A stretch of 64,000 nt of DNA from Furcasterigmium furcatum. Taxonomy: Eukaryota > Ascomycota > Sordariomycetes > Glomerellales > Plectosphaerellaceae. Each line of letters opens with the position of its first letter. Within the stretch, counting starts at the first letter, position 1. The DNA lies in contig BCIA01000003.1 in the NCBI GenBank assembly GCA_001599815.1, forward strand, positions 2,294,001 through 2,358,000, given 5' to 3'. This document shows, piece after piece, positions 11,849 through 23,238 of this stretch. The position numbers and the translations under genes are program-made. The notes under the pieces were generated by a model that was given only the letters and a program-made list of their open reading frames with translations, did no database searches and was not told the origin of the DNA.

Positions 11849-12062
11849 GCGGCTGATGCCCTGGAGTCGTCACGGTCGTTTCCGGTCAGCAGGATGGGTG
11901 GATGGTGTTCGTGTTGGAAAGGGGGAGAGACTCTTGGCGCCGTCTACCACCAGATTGTCACTTGGATAGCGCAGGATAGCAAGAATGAGTACTCGATGAT
12001 CTTACATCCTCCCCGTTGACCGAGGTGATGATACATGATTACCCTATTGAGTTGACATGTTT

Positions 12063-15000
12063 TCAATACAAATCGAATTCGAAGCCCGTTTTGAGGGTGT
12101 GATCGCCGACTCGCACCTCAATGATGTGGTATTCTCCCCCGCGTCGCAAGAACGCGCCTTGGTGCCTGTGGACCTTCTGGCCGTCTCTGAGACTGTGAAT
12201 CTTGTCGAGTAGGGCCCTCATATTTGGCGGTCTGACGAAGATGATGAGCTCTTCCAGAGTGTATGTGCTGAGGGCTTTCTCGACCACAGAGGCGTCAATC
12301 ACCCAACACTCAATTACGATGCCTATGTCGACTGTAGGACTACCCTGAAGTAAAACCTCGAGAATCAAGAAGAGCTTGGGAGTACAGTATGTAAGCGAAA
12401 CGTATGACAGATTCCACAGGAACAAGGTCCACACAGTTGTCACGATGGTCTTTCCGCTCTGCTCTCGGTTGCCAGGGGCGAATGAGGCACAGAGAAAGGG
12501 TTCCTCCACGCGAGCCCCGGCTCGTATGAGCTCCGACACCAGCTGCGTTTTTCGTAAGAAGCCCTCTCGAGGTACACTACTCTCGAAGAGGCAGGTCGTC
12601 AAGAGAAGGCTTGGCCCGTCCCCGTGCTGTGACAAGAGACTCCTGTCCGCCAGGACCCTGTCGAGGACAGCGTCGGTTTGTCCAGAAAAAGCGAGCTGGT
12701 GGATGAAGGACGGATCCTTTCCCATTGCAGATTGAGTAACCCATCCGACTAAGCTGTACGAATTCAAGCCCCTTTGGAAGGAATCACGGGGTCCATCCTT
12801 GAAGTTTCCGTTGTGGTGGTGGTGAAGACGCACGCGTTCGTACTCGTCTGCAATTCTTGGTGACAGCGGCGCCATGAATGCACTCCCCATGGTGAACCAG
12901 TGGTGCGCACCGCGCATTTCCGGCACAAACTTAAACTCGGCAAGCTTCAGACGCGCGGCGGCTCCCTCGATGTCGAAGTCTCCAGCGCGTTCTCTCATCT
13001 GGGCCAGAAATCCTGGGCCGCCAAGGTATTCCCGAACTGTCAGATGGAAGAACCTGACAAAGAATAGAGGGCCTCCTTTCCGGTTTGCAAAGGGAACCGT
13101 ACGTAGGGCAACATTCTGTGGTTCAAGCAAACCGCGGGTCAATCCTTGGAGCGTGTATCGAGCCGTCTCGAGGCGATCCTCATACCGTTCGTCGGCGTAG
13201 GTGGACACGGGCAGGTTGAAGGGAAACTCTGGGTCATCGAGCTCGTCCAGCCATGAGATCATGTGCAGACTCATCTCCTTCTCAGAAACTCCATACTCCA
13301 CAAACCGACCCGACAACATGAGTAGGAATAGTCTGTCAGCCCGCTTTCTATCCTCGAGGCCAACACCGCTCAACATCTTTCCGTATAGAGCGTTGAGGCC
13401 CTGGGGAAGAGTGCGCGCCCTCTCACGCAGGACCTTTTCTGAATACCGGTGGCGCTGACCGTCAAGGAGCGAGCGGACGGCCAGGCAAACCCAAAGGAAG
13501 ACTCCATCTGCGCGGCTTTGTATCTCATGGGCAATCGACTTCATGATTACCTTGTCGTTGACGCCCTCCCTTCGGAGCATCCCAGAGATGAACCGTTTGA
13601 TGTCCAGGCTCGTCAGCTCATGCAGATGAATCCTCAGCGCTGGGTCGAATACGTCAAGAAACTCCGCGTGTGGCCGGCTACTGACGCAGATCTTGATATT
13701 GGGCAGGGAAGCCCATCGCTTCAGCAGCCGTGCCAGTTGGAAATGGTCGGTTCTATCGCCATCATACTCATCGAGCCCGTCAATAAAGAAACAGAAACGG
13801 AGTCGACGGAGCCGATCCACTGCCTCCTGTCTCTCGTCGATAACGAGCTCCACGGCCCGCTGCAGCTCCTCAAGGCGTAGAGGTGAGTTCTCCCACCGAG
13901 CCCCTGGAACGTCTGCCGTCGCCCACCAGTCGCGGAAGACCGTGTTGATCAACTCGGGGCATTGGCGTAGAACCTCGAAGAGCAGAGACCTGTACAGGCC
14001 CACGAGGGACTTCTGATCCTCTTCCCCAGAATTCCAGAAGAAGAAGCTGGCGAATACGAGCTTTTCCGCCCCCGTTTCCGCCCATCGCCCAAGCTTGTTG
14101 ACCAGTCGAGGATCGTCGCACAGGCATTTCATCAGTGTCGACTTTCCTGAGCCCGCCTTGCCAGACAAGTGAAAGACGCCATTGCTCTCCTCAAGCCAGC
14201 TCTGGAACTTCCAGCGGGCAGTTCTTTGCTTATCCTCATCACCGTCGAAGAGAGACTGTTCCGACCACTGGGACCGGCTGGACTCGTCATCATCAGATTC
14301 CCAGATCGATTGGTCGTCATTTGAACTGAGATCAGAATCGTCATCAATGCCAGATAAGAGCCACTGGAACGTCTTGAACTCGGCAGTCGATACGCTGCCG
14401 AAGCGCGAGTGCATGCTGCGGAAATAGAGCCTGTTCAGCATGCGGATATCGGCCGACGTCTTCTGAGGAACACATTCCAGCGCCCGAAGCACCCTGGCGA
14501 GGTCTTCCCGTAATTCGGCCATGGAATCCCGCTGCTTCTGCTCACCGTCCCGTATTGAACTTGCAAGCTCCGTCATCAGCTTGGCGTCCAGGCTGGAAAA
14601 GGCTTCGTGTATCTTCTCGAGCTCCGCGAGGCCGCTATCCGAGCGGAAGATGTCGCTCTCCTTCATGGCTTGCAGCTGGGCGTGGACCGCCGTCTGCTTT
14701 TCTCTGCGCGTGGATGAGAAACAAGATACCAAGGCCACCGAGGCCACACCGTCGGATTCATACTCACTCGAGAATCAGCTGCAGCCGCAGCAAGAGCTGC
14801 ATCCGGTACCTATCCAGGCGCCGCTCGAGTGCAGCAATATCTCTCTCCTTTCGAAGGCCCTTCCATTTCGATTCCAGGCTCCGCCACGCCTTGTTGCCCT
14901 CCTTGCGCTCCAAGTCGGCCAATATCGTTGTGAGTTCCGCAGACACCTCGTTGCAACCGCTGGCGAGAGGAAGTAGAGCCTTCCAGTGACGGTCCTCGTT

Positions 15001-15192
15001 AGACGAGATGATATTTGGACTCGGATTGAGTCCGGCTGTGACGATCTTGAGGTCTCTGACGACATCGCCGATTCGGTCAAGGTCCGTGGTGGTCCCGGTG
15101 GAGGAGTGATACAGCTCCCTGGACCCCTTGACGAGCTTCCACGAGAAGTCTATGAACGCAACGATAGCTGCTGCGAAGCCGGCAGCCTCCAT
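12063..15192 (-). CDS. NACHT-domain NLR-like STAND protein
   Basis: Fungal NOD-like receptor candidate of 1021 residues. Exon 1 is 15192-14768 and exon 2 is 14703-12063. The 64-nt intron has GTGAGT and GCAG ends and phase closes. The N-terminal exon (about 1-141) starts with the hydrophobic helix common to fungal NACHT proteins (AAIVAFIDFSWKLVKG) and is helical. A long linker includes an acidic Ser/Asp stretch. The NACHT core has Walker A GKAGSGKST at about 320 and Walker B CFFIDGLDEYDGD at about 445, followed by an SSRPH sensor-like motif. The C-terminal ~500 residues show no ankyrin, WD40 or TPR repeats. Such proteins act in heterokaryon incompatibility or immune-like signalling. The ligand and effector output are unknown here. 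It lies 345 bp downstream of the UBA-monooxygenase gene on the same strand. Confidence 0.9.
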
Positions 15193-15537
15193 GATGGTAT
15201 CTAGTAGCAGTCGGGTTCAGTTGGTCTTGTAGAGTCACAGGAGGATGAGAGGTTGGGCCCCGAAGGCCCCGAGGAGGCGGCCTGGGTCTTGGCTGCTGCG
15301 CCCTGTACGACCTCGGAGGCCGCCATGATTGGTGAGTTCCGCAGCCTGATCTGGTTCCTAGCTGGTCGAATGACGGGTTATGGGAAGAGGACGGCAGGAC
15401 GACACTAAGGCAACACAGTTGGACACAAGCAGCTCAAGATCTTTGCAGGGACAAAGTCTGCTCTCATTGATATGCTGACTGACTCTTCTGCGTCCGCTCA
15501 ACAAGCCTACCCGTCACGGTGTCCACCGGCAGTGTCC
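15193..15537. other. Short spacer between NLR and monooxygenase genes
   Basis: 345 bp between the NLR start and the stop of the upstream co-directional gene. It must hold the NLR promoter and the 3' end of the monooxygenase transcript. No motif was recognised. Confidence 0.4.
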
Positions 15538-17947
15538 TCACCCAAATACTCGAGAGGGACGAGATGCCAGGTCAGCGGGAGGTTTGTCCGAAGCCAGCAG
15601 CTTCTCCACCCACTCGCCGGAGTACTTGAGTGCCCCGCGACCCCTGGCGAACAGTTCACGTTCGAACCGAGCAATCGCGCCCCAGTGAGATTGCGGCTCA
15701 GAGAGTTGATGGACAAGGCGGCGGACGTCGTGAACCGCGTGTATGAAGCCCAATCCCCCGACTGATGGTGATGACGGCGTTAGCTTTCCGGCTCGGGCAC
15801 GATGCTGGGCAGGGGATCACCACTCACCGGGAAATAATTCATGTGCCGCGTCCCCGATCAGCGTGCACATGTTGTCCCTGTTCTCCCACGGGCGTAACCA
15901 GACCGTGAGACGCCTGCACACGACGTCTTGAAACTCCTCGCTGTCTTGGTCTTGAATCATCTCGTCTACGACACTAGGGTGGGCAGCGAAAGCCGAGTAC
16001 AGTGATGTAAGGCTCTCCGTAGTATCCTCATACTCAAACGTAGCCGTTGGCACAAAGATGCGGCACGCTTGCATGCAGGCTCCGTCGTCCAGACTAGGTA
16101 CGATGGGCCTCGCATCTGTTTCTCGTTAGCTAAGTACGTACAGAAGCAAGAGAACGGTCCGGGTGGCCGAGTAGAGATCATACGTAGTGTCATGCACACG
16201 CCTCCGTCGCGTCCAAAGGTTGTTACCGCTCGGAGAGGATCCGAGGTCTTATCTAGGTCATCCATGGGTACCGTTATTCTGGCCAGGCCGTATGCGGTAT
16301 CATGGGGTGTAGCCAAGTGCTGCTGCCGAGTATGGCCGAACAATATCTTCCTGGTTTCGGACATTCTGCCGTCGGCACCGATGACCAGATGATATTGCTG
16401 CATCTTTCGCCGATTCACGCCGTAGATGGCGACCAGCTCCATCAACTTCCCAGTAGAATACGCTCCGATAACCCTGTGGTCCCACGCGATGTCGATGCCC
16501 CTGGTGAGGGCCTTCCGCAGCTGGCGTCCCTTGCATAGCACTGGGCACTGATCTCCGGCGGAGGTGATGGGTTTCAAGCACTTGCGGGCCTGCTCAAAGA
16601 CGTCTTGTGGCAGAAGAACTCGCATGCTTTCCTCGGTGCTCCTCATGTCATGGATCGCAACGGCCCACTCCGGAGCCTCGAACAAATCGTCGTCCAGGCC
16701 GTCTGACTGTTCGAAGACGGTCACACTAACACCCGGGACCTTCTTCAGCCCTTGGGCCAGCAGTAGGCCGGCAACTCCGGCCCCGACGATGGCTATTTTC
16801 TGTTGTGCTTGTGCGATATTCCTGACGGGCCGGCTGGTCGCCCGGTGCATGCTGGCTGCGTAATCTCTGTCAGCTTGTCCTGCGGGTGTATCTCTGGACA
16901 TGGGCTTTTTCAAGTCGGCAATGCTCTTTGCCAACGCTCCCAGTTCTCCATCTAGTTGTGATAGCCGGTGCTCTGTCCCGATGACTGCGCCCTGGCGAGT
17001 GAAAACAACCCTCTTCTTCCGCGGCGAAGGCTTGTCGTTGCCGATATCCGAGTCTGGCGAGGGGGCACGCCGTCGCTGGCTCTGGCCAACGCCACTCGGG
17101 GTGGGAAGAGTGCCAGGCCCCTCGTCAGCGGGAGGAGAGAGGCTGACATCTTCAGGAGACCAATCCATAGAATCCTGCAACGACCATGTGTCAGCCTCGA
17201 GCCAAGATGGAGAAAGAGTGCGGATGGCCAGCTCCCTACCCCGGTGAGATAATCCAAGGCGACATACTCGTCGTTGTTTGACTTGAAGAGGGCCTCTTGG
17301 ATCATAGGGAGAGGAAAGCCCATCTCCTCGAACTTGGCAAGAAGCGAGGGACTCGGGGAGTCCACAGGGGTGGGCGTGAAGCTCCATGTGTCGGAGGAAG
17401 TGGGTGAGATCGGGCCGCTGTTCATCTCGACGGCATCCTTCTTGCATTGAGGTTCCTGTTTCCAGCCCTCCAGAAAGGCTGGCAGCCTGTCCGTCATCGC
17501 AGTCGCGATTTCGTCGACGTCCCCCATTTCAATGTCCCGGGCCGCCGCTGCTGCGGGAGGTGTCGACGCGGAGGACGGACCCGGATTGCTGGTCTCCTTG
17601 CTGGACTCCGTGCTGGGATTCGGCGACTTTCTCGAGGCGCCCGGCCCCGGCTTGGACGACAACTGGCCAGGGTCTGCGGGGTTCTTCTTCTCTACTAGTA
17701 ATTGACTGGCGAGCCTTTCGGCAGCTGGGCTGACGGACTTCAGGTTGTCCAGCGCGCCGACGAATCGAGGGAGCGAGAAGCCGGGATTTGGCGGAGGGCT
17801 GGTCTTCCTCGTCTTGCTATCTGGCTCGCTGCTTGCAGCAGCGGTCTTCGTCAACTTGCCATCTGGCTTGCTATCTGGCTTGAGGCCTGCTGGTTGGTTG
17901 TTGGCGGGGTTAGAGCTGCGATGACTCTTGAAGCCTCGGAAAGTCAT
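15538..17947 (-). CDS. UBA-domain / FAD-dependent monooxygenase fusion
   Basis: Four exons: 17947-17240, 17174-16184, 16115-15828 and 15761-15538. Introns are 65, 68 and 66 nt, the last two with GCTAAC branch sites. All phases close, giving 736 residues. Residues 1-200 are disordered (Pro/Ser/Lys-rich). About 203-236 is a UBA-like helical bundle (FEEMGFPLPMIQEAL, NNDEYVALDYLTG) that would bind ubiquitin. A second linker follows. From about 358 there is a class A flavin monooxygenase domain: dinucleotide fold GAGVAG (about 363), LVIGADGRMSETRK (about 500, the DG motif) and the GDAAHELFP FAD-ribityl motif near 650. The substrate is unknown. The combination is unusual. If exon 1 is really a separate gene, the in-frame 65-nt intron joining them would be coincidental. 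Not checked by transcript. Confidence 0.75.
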
Positions 17948-18595
17948 GTTGATGGTAGGTTTGGTGATACTAAGTACTTCTTTGAAGAAATAAGGATCTC
18001 CGGGGGAAATATAGTGGTATTGGATTGGCGGTGATAGTTGGACAACATGAGCTCGTAAGGACCAAGGTAGAAGAGAAGGGTCGTGGGCTCGGGTGAAGAT
18101 GGCCAGATCACCTCATGTTACCTTGTTCGATGGTGACATGAGTGGCTTGTCCCTTCTCAGGGCGCCTCCGTCGCCATGGGCAGTCGCAACGGATTCATGA
18201 AGATCTTGGTGGCGGGCAGGATCGATCCTTGTGCTGCTCCTGGCTGAGCCCTCTCGGTGTCCATTGGCGGCGCATCGAAGCCTGCGCTTCAGCCACCGAG
18301 TCCACCGTGGTCCTCATCAAGCCATCCATATGGATGTCTTCTGCAGCGGCCAGCCTCGGCTGTTCGGATCCTGGGAATCGTAAGCTGAACCGCAATTCCA
18401 CCGCCGTCACCACACTGCCTCCGCCGAAAAGAAAAAGAACCATCCGGTAAAAGTCAACAAGGAGTCTCTTTTGTCCTATGCTGGTGGTTGTACACTTCTT
18501 GCCGTAGCCGTATTCCATACTCCCGCGATGGGCCCGAAAAATATGACAAAACTCCCTCCCCTTTCTGCTTCTTCGTCTTCTTCCTCCCCTCTCGT
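17948..18595. other. Intergenic between SDH4 and the monooxygenase gene
   Basis: 648 bp containing the 3' flank of SDH4 and the promoter of the UBA-monooxygenase gene. No gene or clear motif seen. Confidence 0.4.
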
Positions 18596-19200
18596 CTATG
18601 CCGTCCACACCCTCTTGATCGCCTCGGTGATGCCGACGTCGTTGGTCTCGAACTCGTACAGGCCCAGGCCGACGAGGGCGGTCACGAGGTTGAGCCCCCA
18701 CATGACGATCTTCCGCAGCACCGGGTAGGTCCCGGAGGGCACGTAGTCGATGAAGAGAGCCTGGATGCCCATGTGCGAGTGGACGAGGAGGCCGCCGCCG
18801 AGGATGGCGTCCAGCACGGGGTTCAGCGAGCCGGCGGCGAACGGGGCGATGGTGAGGGGGACGAGACCGGCGGCGAGGATGCGCTCGAATGTCCAGTGGT
18901 AGGAGCCGTGCGAGGGGCTGGCCTCGGGGACCCTGACGGGGTCGTTGATGGTGCCCTGGACGACCTCTGGAGCTCTGTTAGTGTCTTTCCTTATTGTTGC
19001 TGCTGCTGCTGCCTGTCGCGTCGTGTCCGACTCGGGCGAGCTGGCTATCGAGGGTTGGTGCTTGACATACGGGGGCCGACGGGAAGAAGCTGGCGCTTTG
19101 CGGTGGTGTGGAAGGAGGTCGCTTGGACGGCGGGCGTCCTGGCCAGGCGCGCAACCATGGCGCTCTGGCGCAGCAGACCGGGTCGCATGATGGAAGCCAT
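18596..19200 (-). CDS. SDH4: Succinate dehydrogenase membrane anchor subunit (CybS)
   Basis: Inner-membrane anchor of mitochondrial complex II, helping bind heme b and ubiquinone. Exon 1 is 19200-19071 and exon 2 is 18972-18596, giving 168 residues. The intron (98 nt) runs from GTATGT to a CAGAG acceptor, chosen because it keeps frame; the nearer CAG does not. The N-terminus (MASIMRPGLLRQSAM, then Arg-rich) is a mitochondrial targeting peptide. The body has the family block GSYHWTFERILAAGLVPLT, transmembrane segments, and LVHSHMGIQALFIDYVP, whose His residues match the heme/quinone site. The length is near the family norm. It is divergently transcribed from the mitochondrial TyrRS gene. Confidence 0.93.
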
Positions 19201-19685
19201 GATTTTCGGGGATCGTGGCTCTCAATTGCGAGGTAGGGAAAGCTGGTGGTCGATTATTGCTTGCAGTGGATGATGCAAAGCCGACCCGGGTTCGGGAGCA
19301 TTGGTTTCCCATTGCCGAGGATCTCAATTAGACGGTCCCTGATTGGCTGGTGTGTTCCGACGAGGACGGACGGCGATTGCGCATGCGAGCCACGTGACCT
19401 GGCGGGAGTCTCGGTGGAGTCAGTCGGGTCAATTCTGAGCGTGACGGCGGGCGGCCACGATAAGCGATAAGCAGCGAATTTTTGGGACATCGTCAGAGCT
19501 CGGCGCCACCTCCTCGACTAACTTGAGACAGCGAGTGACAGACGAGTCTGTGGAGGTGCAATTGTACAGTTCTGCTTGATACCCTTTAATATGTTCCATT
19601 AGAGTTTCTTCCTGGATCTTCGACACTCCTTTCATCCCGACATTCCCAGATCGGAGGCCTATCCGGCCCCCATACCACCCGCACG
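19201..19685. promoter_or_regulatory. Shared divergent promoter of SDH4 and mitochondrial TyrRS
   Basis: 485 bp between two nuclear genes for mitochondrial proteins. Two CCAAT boxes read toward SDH4 on the minus strand (19304-19300 and 19346-19342, the latter within CCAATC), about 100 and 142 bp upstream of its ATG, matching HAP-complex sites. A CACGTGAC E-box is at 19391-19398. Two GATAAG motifs lie 7 bp apart (19459-19464 and 19466-19471). The motifs are seen directly; regulation is inferred. Confidence 0.5.
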
Positions 19686-21660
19686 ATGGCGCCCTCACTG
19701 AGCGCCAGATGCTCGAGCCTCCAGCTCGCAGCACTGCGTCGCTGCTCCCAGATCCAGCTGTCGCAAACACGGCTACCGTCAAGAGGCATTCACCTGAAAA
19801 CCCAGAGGAAGAGGGACGAAGCCGCAAAGAAGTGGGATGAGCGGGCAGAGGCGATCGCCAGGGGCGAGCAGAGGAACCTCTGGGACATCCTGGAGGAGCG
19901 AGGCTTCTTCAAGGACATCGCGGGGTGAGCATACATGCGGCCCCTTCCTTCTCAGGCAACTCATCACTGACACGCGATCTCCAGCAACTCCGAGTCTATC
20001 AAAGAGCTCATGCGCGTCAAACGAATAGGCGCCTACGTCGGCGTCGACCCGACAGCACCCTCCCTCCATCTCGGCCACCTCCTCCCCATGATGCCCATAT
20101 TCTGGATGTACCTCCACGGCTACCGCGCGGTCACCCTCGTCGGCGGCGCGACGGCGCGCATCGGCGATCCCACCGGCCGCCTGCAGTCGCGCGAGGACAT
20201 GTCCAACAGCGAGATCACGAACAACATCACGAGGATACACTACCAGATGAAGAAGCTCTGGTCCAACGTCGAGCACGAGAAGAACAAGTACGGCTTCAAG
20301 AAGGAGTGGGAGATGTCGCGCCACCTCGTCAACAACAACACCTGGTGGCAGGGCCTGCCGATGTACGACGTGCTCAAGAGGCTGGGCAAGTACGTGCGCC
20401 TGGGGCCGATGCTGTCGCGCGATACGTGAGTTCAACTCTGGGATGCGCCCCTGCAAGTTCACAGACTGACCTCCCCGCAGCGTCAAGAACAAGATGGAAA
20501 AGGGCGACGGCATGTCCGTCGGCGAGTTCATGTACCCGCTGATGCAGGGCTGGGACTGGTGGTGGCTCTACAGCAAGTTCGGCGTGCAGATGCAGGTCGG
20601 CGGCTCGGACCAGTTCGGCAACATCGTCACCGGCATCGAGGCCGTCAAGACGATCCGCGAGTCCGAGCCCAACCCGGGCGTCAAGATGCCCAGCACCTGG
20701 CAGGACGAGCCCGTCGGCTTCACTGTGCCCCTCCTCGTCGATAGCGCGGGCACAAAGTTCGGCAAGAGCGCCGGCAACGCCGTCTGGCTCGACGTGACCA
20801 TGACCAGCGCCTTCAACCTCTACAGCTACCTCGTCCGCCGCGGCGACGACGAGGTTGAGCAGCTCCTCAAGTTCTTCACCTTCATCCCCGTCCCCGAGAT
20901 CTCCGCCCTCATGTACGAGCACCGCCTCGACCCCCCCAAGCGCCTCGCCCAGCACAAGCTCGCCTTCGAGGTCCTCGCCCTCGTCCACGGCGCAGAGGTC
21001 GCCGTCCGCGAGCAGCAGCAGCACAAGTTCATGTACAGCAAGGACCCCTCCGCCCCGGCCCCCGACGGCGCCGACGACGGCAAGCCCGTGACCCTCAACA
21101 ACGCCCCGCGCATGGACATGCAGCTCCCCCGCTCCCTCATCACGGAGAAGTCCCCCGCGCGCATTCTCTTCGCCACGGGCCTCGCGTCCAGCACCTCCGA
21201 AGGCCACCGCATCTGCAAGCAGCAGGGCGCCTACGTCGCCGCCGCCCCGGGCAACGACGGCCGCGCCCTGACCCCCGGCAACCTCGACTGGACGCCCATC
21301 AAGCTCTGGCGCCCCGAGGACGTGGCCAAGTTCCTCATCGACGACCGCATGCTGATCCTGCGCAAGGGCAAGCACAACATCCGCATCGTCGAGGTCGTCA
21401 GCGACGCCGAATGGGCCAAGTCCGGCAAGACGTACCCCGGCGAGCCCGGTACCGGGAAGACGAGGCAGGCCATCGCGGCGCTGAGGGAGCTGGCCGCCGC
21501 CGAGGGCAGGGAGCTCTCGCAGAAGGAGCTGTTCGAGATGGCCAGGGAGACGCTGGCGAACGATGAGGAGGAGACCGCCGTCGCGAACAACCCGGACATC
21601 CGGTTCCCGACGAGGTCGGAGAGGCAGAGCGTGCTGGAGCAGAAGCGTGAGGGAAACTGA
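19686..21660 (+). CDS. Mitochondrial tyrosyl-tRNA synthetase (CYT-18 type)
   Basis: Class I aminoacyl-tRNA synthetase charging mitochondrial tRNA-Tyr. Exons are 19686-19924, 19985-20425 and 20481-21660, giving 619 residues. Introns of 60 and 55 nt have GTGAGC/GTGAGT donors and CAG acceptors. The first ~35 residues are Arg/Ser-rich and likely a mitochondrial presequence. The HIGH-type motif appears as HLGH in APSLHLGHLLPM. The KMSKS loop is KFGKSAGN. Tyrosine-site blocks include GGSDQFGNIVTGIE. The C-terminal part (after about 480) looks like the S4-like tRNA-binding domain (EDVAKFLIDDRMLILRKGKHNIRIVEV). In Neurospora and relatives this protein (CYT-18) also folds group I introns. Whether it does so here cannot be read from sequence alone. 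The 3' end converges on NPR2 with about 150 bp between. Confidence 0.95.
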
Positions 21661-21812
21661 GAAGAGAGCCCATCAACATGAAGATGAACCTTTTGTATAC
21701 CACTGTATGAAGAGGCCAAGAGCCGTGTAAAACACCCAAATTAAGCCATGTACAGCCGTTACCGTGGACGAGCGCACCATGATATTGAATTCTCGCCAGC
21801 TTGCGCATCTTA

Positions 21813-23238
21813 TCATCGATAAAACACTGTCAGATCCCCGCTCGGCATTCTCAGCCTCTTGAGCCCATCCATGACCTCCCCATCAGTCATATTCCTCTCC
21901 GTCATGATCTGGTCAAAACAGTGCCCGCCGTCCGTATACCTCTGCAACGGGTCCGCCCCCGGCCCCTCGCCCGGCCGGCTCTGCCCCGTCGCCAGCGCCG
22001 CCAGGTACTGCTTGCTCACGACGTACTTGTGCACCCTGTACAGACACCCCTTGATGACGCCGAACTGCACGAAGCGCCGCACGTCGATGTGCCTGAGCGC
22101 GTCGAACCCGGAATCCTGGTGGTGCCGCAGCCACTCCATGACGCTCCGCCCGACGCAGAAGGAGGTCATGAGGCGCACGAGCTGGAAGCGGCCGACCTTC
22201 CGCGGGCCGGAGGAGACGTAGGCCGCGCACTCGTCGAGGACGCCGTCGACGTCGGCGATGAAGTCGTGGATGCCCGGGGCGCGGGGGGCGTAGCAGGACC
22301 CGAAGAAGAAGAGGTCGAGGAGGATGACGACGTCGTAGTAAAGCAGGTGGCGGAGGGCGAGAGTGGCGAGCTCGAGGGAGACGTCGGCGTGGAAGGCGAT
22401 GCGGCGCACGTCGGAGACGCCGTCGATGTGGGCGATGACCTTTTGTAGGGTCAGGTCCCATGTCGGGTCGACGATGGAGGCGAGCTTGGTCTTTGGAACG
22501 GGGACGTGCCAGCCCTTGACGAGCGGCGGCGGCGGATGGTGCGGGAAGAGCTTCATGTTGATTGTGTTTGCGTCGTCTGTGGCCGTCAGTTGGATACTCC
22601 AAGCAAACTGGCATCATGGCATGTGATACTCACCCACTGGGATCATGCACTCGCCGTAATTGTTAAGATCCTCCCTCACGATCTCCAGCAGACTCTCAAT
22701 CGGCCTCCTCCCATCCCCGAGCCCGCCCTCGACACTCCTCCCGCCGCTCTCCGTGCCCCGCTCCTGCAGGCTCAGATACTCGTCCTGCTTCTCCATCTCC
22801 GCAAACGTGACGGCTAGTCGGCGCACGACGCGCTCATACGGTGCCTGTTCCGCATCGGCGTCGAGGACGATACCGAAGTTGAAGATGAACTCGTTCCGCT
22901 GGTACTTGGAGTGCGGGATGAGCACGGGGAAGCCGAGGACCAGATACCGGCCATCGGGGTCGAGGACAGTGTTGAATCGGTTGAAGAAGGCCTTGCGGGG
23001 GATGATGTACTCCTGGGCGATCTCAAAGTCGATGAGGGGCGGCTTGGGAGGGAGAGAAGATATGGCGGAGGACGAGGCGACGATGCAGCCCTCGGGGGAC
23101 TGAGCGACGATTTGAGGGCCTGGAGGACGTCAGTCGTGATCATGAGGCTTCGAGGATGCGCGCCCAGTTCAGCTCAGGGAAGCTGACCTGCTTACCTTCT
23201 TGAGGGAAGAACCTCGCATAGAAGATTCCCTGGATCAT
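21813..23238 (-). CDS. NPR2: Nitrogen permease regulator 2 (GATOR1/SEACIT subunit)
   Basis: Subunit of the GATOR1 (SEACIT) complex that represses TORC1 when amino acids are scarce. Exons are 23238-23196, 23119-22634 and 22576-21813, giving 430 residues. Introns (76 and 57 nt) have GTAAGC and GTGAGT donors with CAG acceptors, and phases close. Family blocks: the N-terminal MIQGIFYARFFPQEGPQIVAQSPEG strand, LIPHSKYQRNEFIFNFGIVLD, the PVPKTKL and DLTLQKVIAHIDGVSDVRRIA region, and a C-terminal winged-helix-like section ending in VKQ-type basic loops (FVQFGVIKGCLYRVHKY). The first exon is only 43 nt. It would act at the vacuolar surface with Npr3 and Iml1. Confidence 0.93.

Noticed and set aside
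16122..16147. 26-nt GTACGT..ACAG micro-intron in the monooxygenase gene
   Set aside because: Too short for splicing. The GTATGA donor at 16183 gives a normal 68-nt intron that closes phase.
20374..21375. 333-codon frame antisense to mitochondrial TyrRS
   Set aside because: Same GC-driven shadow effect. The sense strand carries the KMSKS and S4-like motifs.
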